A stretch of 64,000 nucleotides of DNA, taken from Stenotrophomonas maltophilia R551-3 (GTDB taxonomy: Bacteria > Pseudomonadota > Gammaproteobacteria > Xanthomonadales > Xanthomonadaceae). Location of the stretch: positions 424,501 through 488,500 of the forward strand of contig NC_011071.1 of NCBI RefSeq assembly GCF_000020665.1. The letters are read 5' to 3'. The position numbers were made by a program, and so were the translations under genes. Under the pieces are notes generated by a model that was not told the origin of the DNA, did no database searches, and saw only the letters and a program-made list of their open reading frames with translations. Below are positions 8,110 through 16,658 of the stretch, one piece after another. How positions within the stretch are numbered: the first letter of the stretch is position 1; every line of letters begins with the position of its first letter.

Positions 8110-8670
8110 TCAGTCTGGCTGGGTCGTTGAAAAGGCTTGGCTCTCGCTACCGGCCGCACCGTTGAGCAGCGCGGACGCCCGCGTCAGCAGCGCCGCTACT
8201 TCTTCTGCCTCGCCCTCGGCCCAGCGGCCGTGGTGATGCACCAGCGCCCGCTTGAACTCGCGCAGGGCGCCGGCCAGCGGCGGCGGCAGCGAGGCCTTGG
8301 TGATCTCGCGGGCACGGTCAAAGGCACGTCGCTGCGCCAGGCGCACCTGGGTGCGCTGCACCTTCAGCTCGAACTCGCCGGCGGCGGTGATGCGGAAGAT
8401 CCGCTTGCCGTCCACTTCCTCGGCCTCGATCCAGCCGGCCTGCTCGAAGCTGGCCAGCAGCGGGTACATGGTGCCGGCGCTGGGCGTGTAGGCCTGCATG
8501 AACTGGTTGCTGATCAGCTGCATCAGCTCGTAGCCGTGGCGCGGCTGCTCGCCGATCAGGGCCAGCACCAGCAGGCGCAGGTCGCCGCGGCTGAGCACCC
8601 GCGGCTGGCCGTTGCGGCGTGGTACTTCCGGATTGGTGGAACGGGCTCTGGGAGAAGCGGTACGGCTCAT
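8110..8670 (-). CDS. PadR-family transcriptional regulator (YqjI-like)
   Basis: The PadR winged helix is clear: LVLALIGEQPRHGYELMQLI, then SAGTMYPLLASFEQAGWIE and DGKRIFRITAAGEFEL. A C-terminal helical domain follows for dimerisation. The start MSRTASPRARSTNPEVPRR at 8668-8670 is preferred; an upstream in-frame extension would run through the CGATATATCG operators. It probably represses itself and the adjacent siderophore-interacting reductase, as YqjI does for yqjH in E. coli in response to metals. The long His-rich metal tail of E. coli YqjI is missing here, so metal sensing is unproven. Confidence 0.87.
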   Translation of the reverse strand: MSRTASPRARSTNPEVPRRNGQPRVLSRGDLRLLVLALIGEQPRHGYELMQLISNQFMQAYTPSAGTMYPLLASFEQAGWIEAEEVDGKRIFRITAAGEFELKVQRTQVRLAQRRAFDRAREITKASLPPPLAGALREFKRALVHHHGRWAEGEAEEVAALLTRASALLNGAAGSESQAFSTTQPD

Positions 8671-8672
8671 TT

Positions 8673-8717
8673 CGATATATCGGTAAACGAGTGTGCAAAC
8701 GATATATCGATATATCG
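8673..8717. promoter_or_regulatory. three CGATATATCG palindromes, probable PadR operators
   Basis: The 10-bp palindrome CGATATATCG occurs at 8673-8682, 8700-8709 and 8708-8717; the last two overlap by two bases. They occupy the region directly upstream of the PadR start codon, where the promoter must lie. Clustering of three identical sites in 45 bp of otherwise GC-rich DNA points to autoregulation. Confidence 0.8.
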
Positions 8718-8788
8718 AAGCCGACAATCATCGATCCGGCCACAAGCGGGTCAGTTTTGGGCCACGGTGGGCCCCGCGCACAGCAAAA

Positions 8789-8812
8789 GGGGCGCCTCTT
8801 GCGAGGCGCCCC
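8789..8812 (-). terminator. rho-independent terminator facing the minus strand
   Basis: A perfect 10-bp GC-rich stem (GGGGCGCCTC / GAGGCGCCCC) with a 4-nt loop is followed, on the minus strand only, by TTTT. No protein-coding gene ends just upstream of it on that strand. Confidence 0.75.
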
Positions 8813-9190
8813 GGGCAACACTGTGGAAGGGAGTGAGGCAGGGCCAGACGGCGGACCGAAGCGGGCGAGGCCAACACTCGAGGCCTACCCTGAGGGCAGT
8901 GCGGGGGGCGATCCAGAGGCAGGTGCGACACGTTGTCGCCCGTTCAGCGCCAGCACGCGGAGCCGATACAGGTGGGCATGGCGCTGCCCTACAACCGTCA
9001 TCGGCAGCGGTAACACTGCGTCCTGCACATGGGCGCAGCGGCCCGCAAGCGACAGCCCGCGCAGCCACCAAGGCCCGCCGCAGGGCCTTCAGCGGCCCCG
9101 GCAAGCCCCTTGCGGACACTGGCCGGTTGCATCCATACGCCTGCGTAGCCAAGTGACGAAAGCCCTTGGTGCGCTACACTTTGCGGTCTA
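8813..9190 (-). ncRNA. candidate non-coding transcript between padR and aceE
   Basis: This stretch has no convincing protein gene: open frames are Arg/Pro/Ala-rich shadows with no ribosome site. On the minus strand it ends at a strong terminator and holds several self-complementary segments (for example GCGACAACGTGTCGC and AGGCC-N9-GGCCT), as a structured RNA would. I looked for conserved blocks of RNase P RNA, tmRNA, SRP RNA and 6S RNA and did not see them. A 5' end near 9190, divergent from aceE, is a guess. Confidence 0.35.
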
Positions 9191-9238
9191 GAAATCTATA
9201 CAACAGTCGCGCGCGTGCGTGCGGTTATGGGAGCGCTA

Positions 9239-11926
9239 ATGAACTGGTTGAACGAGGTGCTGAACAACGACCCGAATCCTGTGGAAACCCAGGAGTGGAT
9301 CGAGTCGTTGAAGGCCGTTATTGATGTCGAGGGCTCCGAGCGCGCGCATCAGCTGCTGGAAGGCATGGTGGAACTGACCCGTCGTTCGGGCGCCTACCTG
9401 CCGTTCTCTCCCACCACCGAATACGTCAACACCATCGAGCCGCAGCTCGAGGCCAAGAGCCCGGGCAATGCCGAGTTGGAATGGCGCATCCGTTCGATCA
9501 TCCGCTGGAACGCGATGGCCACCGTGGTCCGCGCCAACCGCAAGCCGGGTGACCTGGGCGGCCACATCGCCTCGTTCGCCTCCGGCGCCACCCTGTACGA
9601 CGTGGGCTTCAACCACTTCTGGCGCGCCCCGAGCGAAAACCACCCGGGCGACCTGCTGTTCATCCAGGGCCACAGCGCCCCGGGCATCTACGCGCGTTCC
9701 TTCCTGGAAGGCCGCATCAGCGAAGAGCAGCTGGACAAGTTCCGCATGGAAGTGGACGGCGGTGGCCTGTCCTCGTACCCGCACCCGTGGCTGATGCCGG
9801 AATACTGGCAGACCCCGACCGTGTCGATGGGCCTGGGCCCGCTGGCCGCCATCTACCAGGCGCAGTTCATGCGCTACCTGGAAAACCGTGGCCTGATCGA
9901 GAAGTCCGACCGCAAGGTGTGGTGCTTCATTGGCGACGGCGAGAGCGACGAGCCGGAAACCCTGGGTGCCATCGCCCTGGCCGGCCGTGAAGGCCTGGAC
10001 AACCTGATCTTCGTGGTGAACTGCAACCTGCAGCGCCTGGACGGCCCGGTACGCGGCAACGGCAAGATCATCCAGGAACTGGAAGGCGTGTTCCGTGGCG
10101 GCGGCTGGAACGTGATCAAGCTGCTGTGGGGCGGTTACTGGGATGCCCTGCTGGCCAAGGACAGCGACGGCGTCCTGAAGAAGCTGATGATGGAAACCGT
10201 CGACGGCGAATACCAGAACTGCAAGGCCTTCGGCGGCGCGTATACCCGCGAGCATTTCTTCGGCAAGTACCCGGAAACCGCTGCGATGGTTGCCGGCCTG
10301 AGCGACGACGACATCTGGCGCCTGAACCGTGGTGGCCACGACCCGCACAAGGTGTACGCCGCCTACCACCAGGCCGTGAACACCAAGGGCATGCCGACCG
10401 TCATCCTGGCCAAGACCGTGAAGGGTTACGGCATGGGCAGCGCCGGTGAGGCACTGAACCCGACCCACCAGACCAAGAAGCTGGACGACGAAGCGGTGCG
10501 CCACTTCCGCGACCGCTTCAACATTCCGGTGACCGACGCGCAGCTGGCCGACGGCCAGGTGCCGTTCTACCACCCGGGCCCGGATTCGCCGGAAGTGCAG
10601 TACCTGCAGGAACGCCGTGCCGCGCTGGGCGGTTACCTGCCGCAGCGCCGCCGCAAGGCCGACAAGACCTTCGTGGCACCGAAGCTGGAAGCCTACGAGC
10701 GCCTGCTGAAGAGCAGCGGCGAGCGCAGCTACTCCACCACCATGGCCTTCGTGCAGAGCCTGAACATCACCCTGCGTGACAAGGAACTGGGCCCGCACAT
10801 CGTGCCGATCGTGGCCGACGAAGCGCGTACCTTCGGTATGGAAGGCCTGTTCCGCCAGATCGGCATCTACGCGCCGTTCGGCCAGAAGTACAAGCCGGTG
10901 GACGCCGACCAGCTGATGTTCTACCGCGAAGACCAGAGCGGGCAGGTGCTGCAGCAGGGCATCAGCGAGCCGGGCGCGATCAGCTCGTGGATGGCGGCCG
11001 GTACCAGCTACTCGGTCAGCAACGTGCCGATGCTGCCGTTCTACATCTACTACTCGATGTTCGGCTTCCAGCGCGTGGGCGACATCGCCTGGCAGGCCGC
11101 CGACATGCGTACCCGCGGCTTCCTGCTGGGTGGCACCGCCGGCCGCACCACGCTGAACGGTGAAGGCCTGCAGCACGAAGATGGCTTCAGCCATCTGGTG
11201 GCCGGTGGCATCCCGAACGTGCGCAGCTACGACCCGACCTTCGGCTTCGAAGTGACCGTGGTACTGCAGCACGGCACCAAGCGCATGATGGAAGACCAGG
11301 TGGACGAGTATTACTACGTCACCCTGATGAACGAGAACTACACCCACCCGGAAATGCCGGAAGGTGCGGCTGAAGGCATCGTCAAGGGCATGTACCTGCT
11401 GACCGACGCCGGCAAGCCGAAGAAGGGCGAGCTGCGCGTGCAGCTGCTGGGCTCGGGCACCATCCTGCGCGAAGCCATTGCCGCCGCCGAGCTGCTGGAC
11501 AAGGACTTCGGCGTGACCGCCGACATCTGGAGCTGCCCGAGCTTCAACGAACTGCGTCGCGATGGTTTCGACGTGGAACGTGCCAACCGCCTGCATCCGG
11601 AAGGTGAGCAGCGCAAGGCCTACGTGACCGAGCTGCTGGAAGGCCGCCAGGGCCCGGCGATTGCCGCCACCGACTACGTGCGTGCGTATGCGGACCAGAT
11701 CCGTGCGTTCGTGCCGATGTCGTACACCGTGCTGGGTACCGATGGCTTCGGCCGTTCGGATACGCGTGCGAACCTGCGTCGGTTCTTCGAGGTGGATCGC
11801 TACTACATCGCCCATGCCGCGATTGCGGCGCTGGCGAAGGAAGGGAAGATGACCGCGAAGGATGTGGCCCGGGCGATCAAGCAGTACAAGATTGATCCGG
11901 AGAAGGCTAACCCTGTTGGGGTTTGA
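9239..11926 (+). CDS. aceE: pyruvate dehydrogenase E1 component, homodimeric type
   Basis: About 895 aa, the usual AceE length. It decarboxylates pyruvate with thiamine diphosphate and transfers the acetyl group to E2 in the cytoplasmic pyruvate dehydrogenase complex. The ThDP motif is visible as GDGESDEPETLG (from about residue 232) to NCNLQRLDG (about 261). Other AceE blocks include MPTVILAKTVKGYGMG, ARTFGMEGLFRQIGIYAP and GTDGFGRSDTRANLRRFFEV. The start MNWLNEVLNNDPNPVETQEW at 9239 has GGGAG five bases upstream and is preferred to an in-frame ATG 24 bp earlier. No aceF follows; a terminator ends the transcript. Confidence 0.97.
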   Translation: MNWLNEVLNNDPNPVETQEWIESLKAVIDVEGSERAHQLLEGMVELTRRSGAYLPFSPTTEYVNTIEPQLEAKSPGNAELEWRIRSIIRWNAMATVVRANRKPGDLGGHIASFASGATLYDVGFNHFWRAPSENHPGDLLFIQGHSAPGIYARSFLEGRISEEQLDKFRMEVDGGGLSSYPHPWLMPEYWQTPTVSMGLGPLAAIYQAQFMRYLENRGLIEKSDRKVWCFIGDGESDEPETLGAIALAGREGLDNLIFVVNCNLQRLDGPVRGNGKIIQELEGVFRGGGWNVIKLLWGGYWDALLAKDSDGVLKKLMMETVDGEYQNCKAFGGAYTREHFFGKYPETAAMVAGLSDDDIWRLNRGGHDPHKVYAAYHQAVNTKGMPTVILAKTVKGYGMGSAGEALNPTHQTKKLDDEAVRHFRDRFNIPVTDAQLADGQVPFYHPGPDSPEVQYLQERRAALGGYLPQRRRKADKTFVAPKLEAYERLLKSSGERSYSTTMAFVQSLNITLRDKELGPHIVPIVADEARTFGMEGLFRQIGIYAPFGQKYKPVDADQLMFYREDQSGQVLQQGISEPGAISSWMAAGTSYSVSNVPMLPFYIYYSMFGFQRVGDIAWQAADMRTRGFLLGGTAGRTTLNGEGLQHEDGFSHLVAGGIPNVRSYDPTFGFEVTVVLQHGTKRMMEDQVDEYYYVTLMNENYTHPEMPEGAAEGIVKGMYLLTDAGKPKKGELRVQLLGSGTILREAIAAAELLDKDFGVTADIWSCPSFNELRRDGFDVERANRLHPEGEQRKAYVTELLEGRQGPAIAATDYVRAYADQIRAFVPMSYTVLGTDGFGRSDTRANLRRFFEVDRYYIAHAAIAALAKEGKMTAKDVARAIKQYKIDPEKANPVGV

Positions 11927-11946
11927 TTATCTCGGCGTTTCGTAAT

Positions 11947-11976
11947 AAAAGGGCGATCATCTGATCGCCCTTTTTT
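11947..11976 (+). terminator. rho-independent terminator of aceE
   Basis: AAAA precedes a stem GGGCGATCA / TGATCGCCC and six T residues follow, 24 bp after the aceE stop. A-tract and T-tract on both sides make it potentially bidirectional. Confidence 0.93.
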
Positions 11977-12000
11977 AATGGACAAGATTGGAGTTAAGGA

Positions 12001-15000
12001 ATGCTCACCACGGGAGAGGAATTCGCGGTAGCAGCAGCGATGCGAGAAGGACAACGTCGCGCGGCCAATGCGGTTCGAGAATATCTTGCAAGGGACTACG
12101 CAGGTAAGTCATTCCTGGTCGTAATGCCTACCGGCGCAGGAAAATCAGGACTGATTGCCTCCGTCTGCCAGTCTCACCCTCGCGGCCCAATCGTTGTACT
12201 CAGTCCTCGAGCGGCAGTCTGCCGGCAGCTTATGGACGAAATATCAGGGAAGTTCTTCTCGGACAGGGGCGTGCTCGTAGAGTCGCCTCGCTCAGTCAAA
12301 GAGTTGGGCGGAGAGATTAAGGAGGACTGCATCTATGTCGGTACTTTCCAAAAGCTGATCCGCATGAAGTCGACGGCGTTCCGCCGTCTAGCCGAGAGCT
12401 GCTCGCTGCTTATTGTCGATGAAGGCCATTCGGAGCCCGCTCCGCTCTGGGGTAAGGCTGTTCGGCAGTTCAGCTGTCACAAGATAATAGTGACGGCGAC
12501 CCCGTACCGTAATGATCTGTTCCAATTCGACATCGGCCTTGAAACGACATTTTGCTACACCTTCAAGAAGGCGGTCGAGCATCAAGTCATTTTGGAGCCG
12601 GCATTCGAGCAGTGCACAATTGCGGACGCCGCCCAACGTACATCGATCTTCCTCTCAGAAAACCCAACCGCAAAGGCAATCGTAAAGGCCAAGAGTCTTG
12701 GGGATGTCAAGATGCTGAAGGAATTGATGGGCGGCGCGGGACTAAGTACGCTGGCAATCCACGATAAGTTGCCGGACGATACCTCGGCAGGAACCGCCAA
12801 GACTGTCCCTTCTGGACTAAACTCGCGAGACGTTCGAGTAGTGATTCACCAAAGAAAGCTGGATGAGGGCGTGGACCTTCCATCTGCAAAGTTGTGTGTC
12901 CTCACCTATCCAGTAGCAAGCGGTCAAGAGCTCGTGCAGACCGTTGGAAGAATCGTGCGGAACTTCGAGAGCATACAGCCACTGGTGCTTGATTGTGGCT
13001 CGTCCAGCAACACAAAGATGTGGGCTAACTACCTCGAGTTTGACTCATCCATCTCCTCAGATGATGGATGGGCCAAGTTCGTCAATTCTCTTGACACGGC
13101 AAAGCTGATCGAGAGCTACCTCGACACCTTCCCCCAGTACATGTACCTGGGAGCGGCATTCCGGGAAAAGTTCGAACTGTTGAGCCTCGATGTGGATAGA
13201 GATATTCGAGTGCCGACCGCGTCTGTATGCTTCCTGGGGGTGGAGGAGGGCTTCACAATCGAGTCCTTTGTTGACGCCATGCTTTGGAGAAATGATCACG
13301 CTGGGGAACTGGCGAAATGCTATGACTCGGCGCACGGATTCAAGGTGATCGTGTCTATCCGGTTTGAGAGTTCCAAGTATCTGAAGAGTAAGTTGTTCTT
13401 CGAGCCGTCTCTTCATGTGGTAGTTGCAAAAAAGATTGGCAACTACTTGGCAGTATTCGACAGTCGCTCAATCAATCATGCGGGGGACACGGCGCTGGGT
13501 ACAAAGCAGCCCGTCGATCCACAGCGACTATTCAATCTCTCAGCAAGGGGTGCTTTCACTAGAGTAAAAGAGACGCACGCGCGATCGATAAGCTCGGCTA
13601 GAAGAAGGCCGGAGCGAGTTTCGCATGTAGGACCAGAGCTAAGTGCCTCGTACTCAGGGCAGTCGGCAGCTAGCTATGCTCTTTCAGTAACGAAGGTCGA
13701 CAATCTCGATTTGGCCCAAGGTGTAGAGAGCAGCTACTACCTCAGTACCGGATCGGGAAGAGTCTCTGACCAAAAAAATGGCTCATTCAGCCTGGAGCGG
13801 CTGTCGGAGTGGGTAGACGAGGTGGCGTCCGTTTTGGATGAGGATGCGCCGTCGCTGAGTCCGGTGATCGGGGCTTTTGCTCTGCCAATCGATGCGATGG
13901 CAGTTAGCGGGCCCCTATCTATGACTATCGACTTCACGGATCTCCCGGCGGGTACCAAGATGGTCTCCGGCGCAAAATCCACACCGCTTGACGCAGGGTT
14001 TCTTTTTCTAGAGTGCCCGAATTGGCAAGTCAAGGTCGGATCGTCGACGTTGAGATTTGCCTACATCGAAGAGGTCGAGAGGATAGTCTTCACTGCTAGC
14101 CCAGACGTGATGTTGGTGTCTCCCGATGGAGAGGCCGTATCATTGGTTCAAGACATGAACTCGAGATCGCTTAAGATCTTGTTCGCCGATGGAGTTTCAT
14201 ACGTAGATGGAAAGTTCTACAAGTCGGCTTTGCCGACTACAGTGGGGATCGATCTAGAGAGCACTGTTATTGGCGCATCAATCTATCCTGTCCCTGAGCT
14301 TCAGTTGGCTGGTTTGTCCGAGAAAGGGTTGTTTCAGGATCGGGAGTATGTCGGGACTAGCGCGGAGAACTTTGATGCGAACTCAGTGTTCAATCTTATC
14401 GACAGCTTGGCTCGCGGCGACTATCAAAAATATCGATCAACCCAATACGATGTGCTCAGGAGGCTAGTTCCCGACATCGATCTTGTGGTGTGCACAGATA
14501 TGGGTACGGAGGCTGCGGATTTCATAGTGTCGTCACCAAAGTCGCTTTGCTTTGTACATGTTAAGTGTGGTGAGTCAAAGCGTCCCAAGTCGCCAGCTGG
14601 TGCCCTTGCCGAAGTGGGGGCTCAGGCGATAAAGAACATTGAGTATCTGGTTTCGTCGAATGAATCGCTGCCCTTCGGAAATGAGGGGCGGCTTGCATTG
14701 CCTTGGCCGCATAGAGGTGCGATCCACAAGCTCAAGCATCGGGTGCGATTCATAGCGAAGGACGGCGTGGAGCGCACGGTTCCATCAACGCCAAAGGCTT
14801 ACTCTAAATGCGTAGCATCAGCAATTGAAACAATAAAGAAGCGGAGGAGATCACCTGGATGCAAGAAAGAAGTGTGGATCGTCGCCGCAAACTCCTTCTC
14901 TTACGGATCGTTCAAGAAAGAAATTAAAATGGGGGCTGCTGCTAAGGCGGAATCACTACAGGCATATCAACTAATAGATGCATGGCTGGCAGTGTGCAGC

Positions 15001-15039
15001 GCAAACGATGTTGATCTTAAGATCATGGTCTCCCCGTAG
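12001..15039 (+). CDS. large superfamily 2 helicase with C-terminal nuclease-like region (defence candidate)
   Basis: The 1,012-aa product has SF2 helicase motifs in the first third: Walker A MPTGAGKSG (42-50), DEGH box IVDEGHSE (139-145), motif III TATPYR (165-170), and motif VI QTVGRIVR (313-320) after DEGVDLPSAKLCVLTYP. Residues 330-820 match nothing I know. Near 828-860 the run TDMGTEAADFIV followed by LCFVHVKCG resembles the E-D-xVK core of PD-(D/E)xK nucleases, an inference. The gene is visibly poorer in G+C and uses rarer codons than its neighbours, so it was probably acquired. GGAGTTAAGGA precedes the ATG. It is alone between a terminator and a convergent gene, and may be a single-gene DNA-targeting defence. 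Confidence 0.8.
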   Translation: MLTTGEEFAVAAAMREGQRRAANAVREYLARDYAGKSFLVVMPTGAGKSGLIASVCQSHPRGPIVVLSPRAAVCRQLMDEISGKFFSDRGVLVESPRSVKELGGEIKEDCIYVGTFQKLIRMKSTAFRRLAESCSLLIVDEGHSEPAPLWGKAVRQFSCHKIIVTATPYRNDLFQFDIGLETTFCYTFKKAVEHQVILEPAFEQCTIADAAQRTSIFLSENPTAKAIVKAKSLGDVKMLKELMGGAGLSTLAIHDKLPDDTSAGTAKTVPSGLNSRDVRVVIHQRKLDEGVDLPSAKLCVLTYPVASGQELVQTVGRIVRNFESIQPLVLDCGSSSNTKMWANYLEFDSSISSDDGWAKFVNSLDTAKLIESYLDTFPQYMYLGAAFREKFELLSLDVDRDIRVPTASVCFLGVEEGFTIESFVDAMLWRNDHAGELAKCYDSAHGFKVIVSIRFESSKYLKSKLFFEPSLHVVVAKKIGNYLAVFDSRSINHAGDTALGTKQPVDPQRLFNLSARGAFTRVKETHARSISSARRRPERVSHVGPELSASYSGQSAASYALSVTKVDNLDLAQGVESSYYLSTGSGRVSDQKNGSFSLERLSEWVDEVASVLDEDAPSLSPVIGAFALPIDAMAVSGPLSMTIDFTDLPAGTKMVSGAKSTPLDAGFLFLECPNWQVKVGSSTLRFAYIEEVERIVFTASPDVMLVSPDGEAVSLVQDMNSRSLKILFADGVSYVDGKFYKSALPTTVGIDLESTVIGASIYPVPELQLAGLSEKGLFQDREYVGTSAENFDANSVFNLIDSLARGDYQKYRSTQYDVLRRLVPDIDLVVCTDMGTEAADFIVSSPKSLCFVHVKCGESKRPKSPAGALAEVGAQAIKNIEYLVSSNESLPFGNEGRLALPWPHRGAIHKLKHRVRFIAKDGVERTVPSTPKAYSKCVASAIETIKKRRRSPGCKKEVWIVAANSFSYGSFKKEIKMGAAAKAESLQAYQLIDAWLAVCSANDVDLKIMVSP

Positions 15040-15137
15040 GATGGCGATGGCCGGCAGGTCAGATCTTTGTGACTTCATTGGAAGTCCCGCAGATCGATGA
15101 CGCTCCCCACTGTGATCGAAGCTCTGAGTCGCCCTCG

Positions 15138-15506
15138 CTACCCCCCTCCGTGCAACCGCTCAGTAACCTGCGCAGTCAACGCCACACACGCCATCTTCAA
15201 CCCCTCCATCACCCGATCCCCTACGTACTCCTCGGGCGCACCATTTTGCCGAGTCCGCTCCGCAGCCAACATCAGCTCCGCCACCACACGCAGCCCCGCC
15301 AGCGCGCAATCCGCATCCGCCAGCTGAAGGCAACGCCCAGGCAGTTGATGCCGCTCCGGCCAAGGCTGGCCGTCCGCAGCCACACCGCTGCCAATGCGGT
15401 GCAGCGTGGCGACGAAGGCGTTGGGATCGACGGACGGTTCGCGCTCGGGTTCGGCGTTGTCCGGATCGTACTGCGCGTGCAGGGAACGGAAGTCCGATGT
15501 GTTCAT
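15138..15506 (-). CDS. small hypothetical protein with long structured leader
   Basis: A 122-aa product starting MNTSDFRSLHAQYDPDNAEP. It has an acidic N-terminus and a helical C-terminal half (ADADCALAGLRVVAELMLAA, then EEYVGDRVMEGLKMACVALT). GGAG lies about 9 nt before the ATG. No signal peptide, no known domain. Its ribosome site is about 45 bp downstream of a 179-bp inverted-repeat element that probably forms its 5' leader. I recall similar small proteins behind similar leaders in Stenotrophomonas, but cannot check it. Confidence 0.65.
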   Translation of the reverse strand: MNTSDFRSLHAQYDPDNAEPEREPSVDPNAFVATLHRIGSGVAADGQPWPERHQLPGRCLQLADADCALAGLRVVAELMLAAERTRQNGAPEEYVGDRVMEGLKMACVALTAQVTERLHGGG

Positions 15507-15548
15507 GGCAATGCTCCGTACAGGACAGAAAGCAGCGCCACCAATAAA

Positions 15549-15727
15549 GGTGGCGGACGGTGCGGGCTCGAAAACCGGTATGTACCAGACCGGCGGATCC
15601 GAAGATCCCCACGCACCGCCCGCCATAGAACGCGAACGGATTGCCAGCCGGCGCCACATAAAAAGTGACGCCGGCCGGCAAGCGCATACATCTGGTACAT
15701 AGACGGGTTTTCGAGTCCCGCGCCACC
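15549..15727 (-). promoter_or_regulatory. structured leader RNA candidate (nested hairpins)
   Basis: The outer arms at 15549-15589 and 15691-15727 are complementary, sharing GGTGGCG/CGCCACC, CTCGAAAACC/GGTTTTCGAG and TGTACCAGA/TCTGGTACA. Inside, 15643-15657 pairs with 15665-15679 (13 of 15), and 15595-15608 forms, on the minus strand, the stable hairpin GGATC-TTCG-GATCC with a UUCG tetraloop. The element lies just upstream of the small gene on the minus strand. A regulatory RNA, an attenuator, or a dispersed palindromic repeat would all fit. Confidence 0.55.
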
Positions 15728-15958
15728 CTTTTCCGGTGGCACGCCAAGAGATACCCGTGCAGCAACCAAATGCCAAGAAACCACAGGACTGATGATTGCC
15801 AGCCCTGACGCTTTCGGCATTGTCGCATACGGTGTTAAGCCGGCAAGCGATTGCGCTGCAACGCTCTTGAAGGGCTTGGCGCTATTGACCCCAAGCGCAG
15901 GAATGCCCGCAGTCTGGGCCATGGCGTAGGATCAATTGCGACAGATTGGACCAGCGGT

Positions 15959-16384
15959 TCAGCCGGGCGGCGCCTCGGTCGTGGCCACGAAGGTCAGACG
16001 GACCCGCACCCGCGCATGCTGCGCGATGCCCTCAACCACGACCGGATCAAAGCGCCATTGGTCCACTGCGGTAAGGGCCGCACGATCCATCTCCCGCAGT
16101 CCGCTGGACCGCGCCACCATCACGTTGGAGACGTGGCCCAGCTCATCCAATTGAGCAACCAGCAGCACCGCCATGGGAGCCTGCAGGAAGGTATCGGGCG
16201 ACGTGGCAGGGGCCGTTGAATACTCAATGGCAGGTGCCTGCCGCAGCTTGAAGGAGGGGTTGTCACCGGCCTCTACGAACACTTCGGTGGACACCTGCAG
16301 GTCTGCCGCCATGGCCATGGCATGTGTAGCGCTCAGCAGCATGAGGGCGAGGTTCAGTGCCAGGGCGGCGTTCAAACGGGGCAT
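15959..16384 (-). CDS. energy transducer TonB C-terminal domain protein
   Basis: A 141-aa product from MPRLNAALALNLALMLLSAT, a signal peptide ending near AMAMA, with a C-terminal TonB-type fold: APMAVLLVAQLDELGHVSNV, MVARSSGLREMDRAALTAVDQ and WRFDPVVVEG. It has no N-terminal membrane anchor or proline-rich spanner, so it is not a complete TonB and more likely a periplasmic TonB-like accessory protein. An in-frame ATG at 16537 has a better ribosome site (AAGGAG) but would bury the signal peptide 51 residues inside the product; that segment looks like a remnant of another gene. Confidence 0.75.
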   Translation of the reverse strand: MPRLNAALALNLALMLLSATHAMAMAADLQVSTEVFVEAGDNPSFKLRQAPAIEYSTAPATSPDTFLQAPMAVLLVAQLDELGHVSNVMVARSSGLREMDRAALTAVDQWRFDPVVVEGIAQHARVRVRLTFVATTEAPPG

Positions 16385-16540
16385 ACGTGGTATCCATTCC
16401 GGTGCGCTGCCAGCATAGCGGCTATCCCCCGGCTGGCTCCCGCTTGGACCGGCTGGTCGCGCCCATGCCGACGTCGTAGTGGCGGGTGATAGCGCGTGGG
16501 TAAAACCTTCCAGTCGCCCGGCGAGGATCGTGGGCATGAT
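16385..16540 (-). pseudogene. possible truncated gene start fused in frame to the TonB-like gene
   Basis: An ATG at 16537 follows AAGGAG by six bases and begins MPTILAGRLEGFTHAL, which resembles from memory the start of small Xanthomonadaceae proteins beginning MPT-(I/L)-(I/L)-AGRF. The frame then reads low-complexity sequence and runs into the TonB-like gene without a stop. A second frame from within the segment gives a plausible C-terminal piece (HYDVGMGATSRSK) with a stop. This suggests a deleted, frameshifted remnant. Confidence 0.3.
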
Positions 16541-16658
16541 CATCTCCTTGGGGTCAGGGGATGGCGTGGAGCGTGCATGGCTGGGGCGGGTCCCAGCCAT
16601 GCGCTCAGTCCCTAAACCGCGTTGCCGGGCCTGCCGACATCTCTGGCCGTGCCGTGGT

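Noticed and set aside
8921..8943. GCGACACGTTGTCGC as a fourth WYL operator
   Set aside because: Its arms are five bases apart rather than seven, and it lies 9 kb away inside a probable RNA hairpin.
8728..9152. Arg/Pro/Ala-rich open frames between padR and aceE
   Set aside because: High-GC shadow frames in both directions; no start signal and no domain.
15705..15730. tRNA-like T-arm (GGGTTTTCGAGTCCC) and GGTGGCG/CGCCACC acceptor-like ends around 15549-15727
   Set aside because: The conserved G53-C61 pair is missing and the interior is a long inverted repeat rather than D- and anticodon arms; 179 bp is too long.
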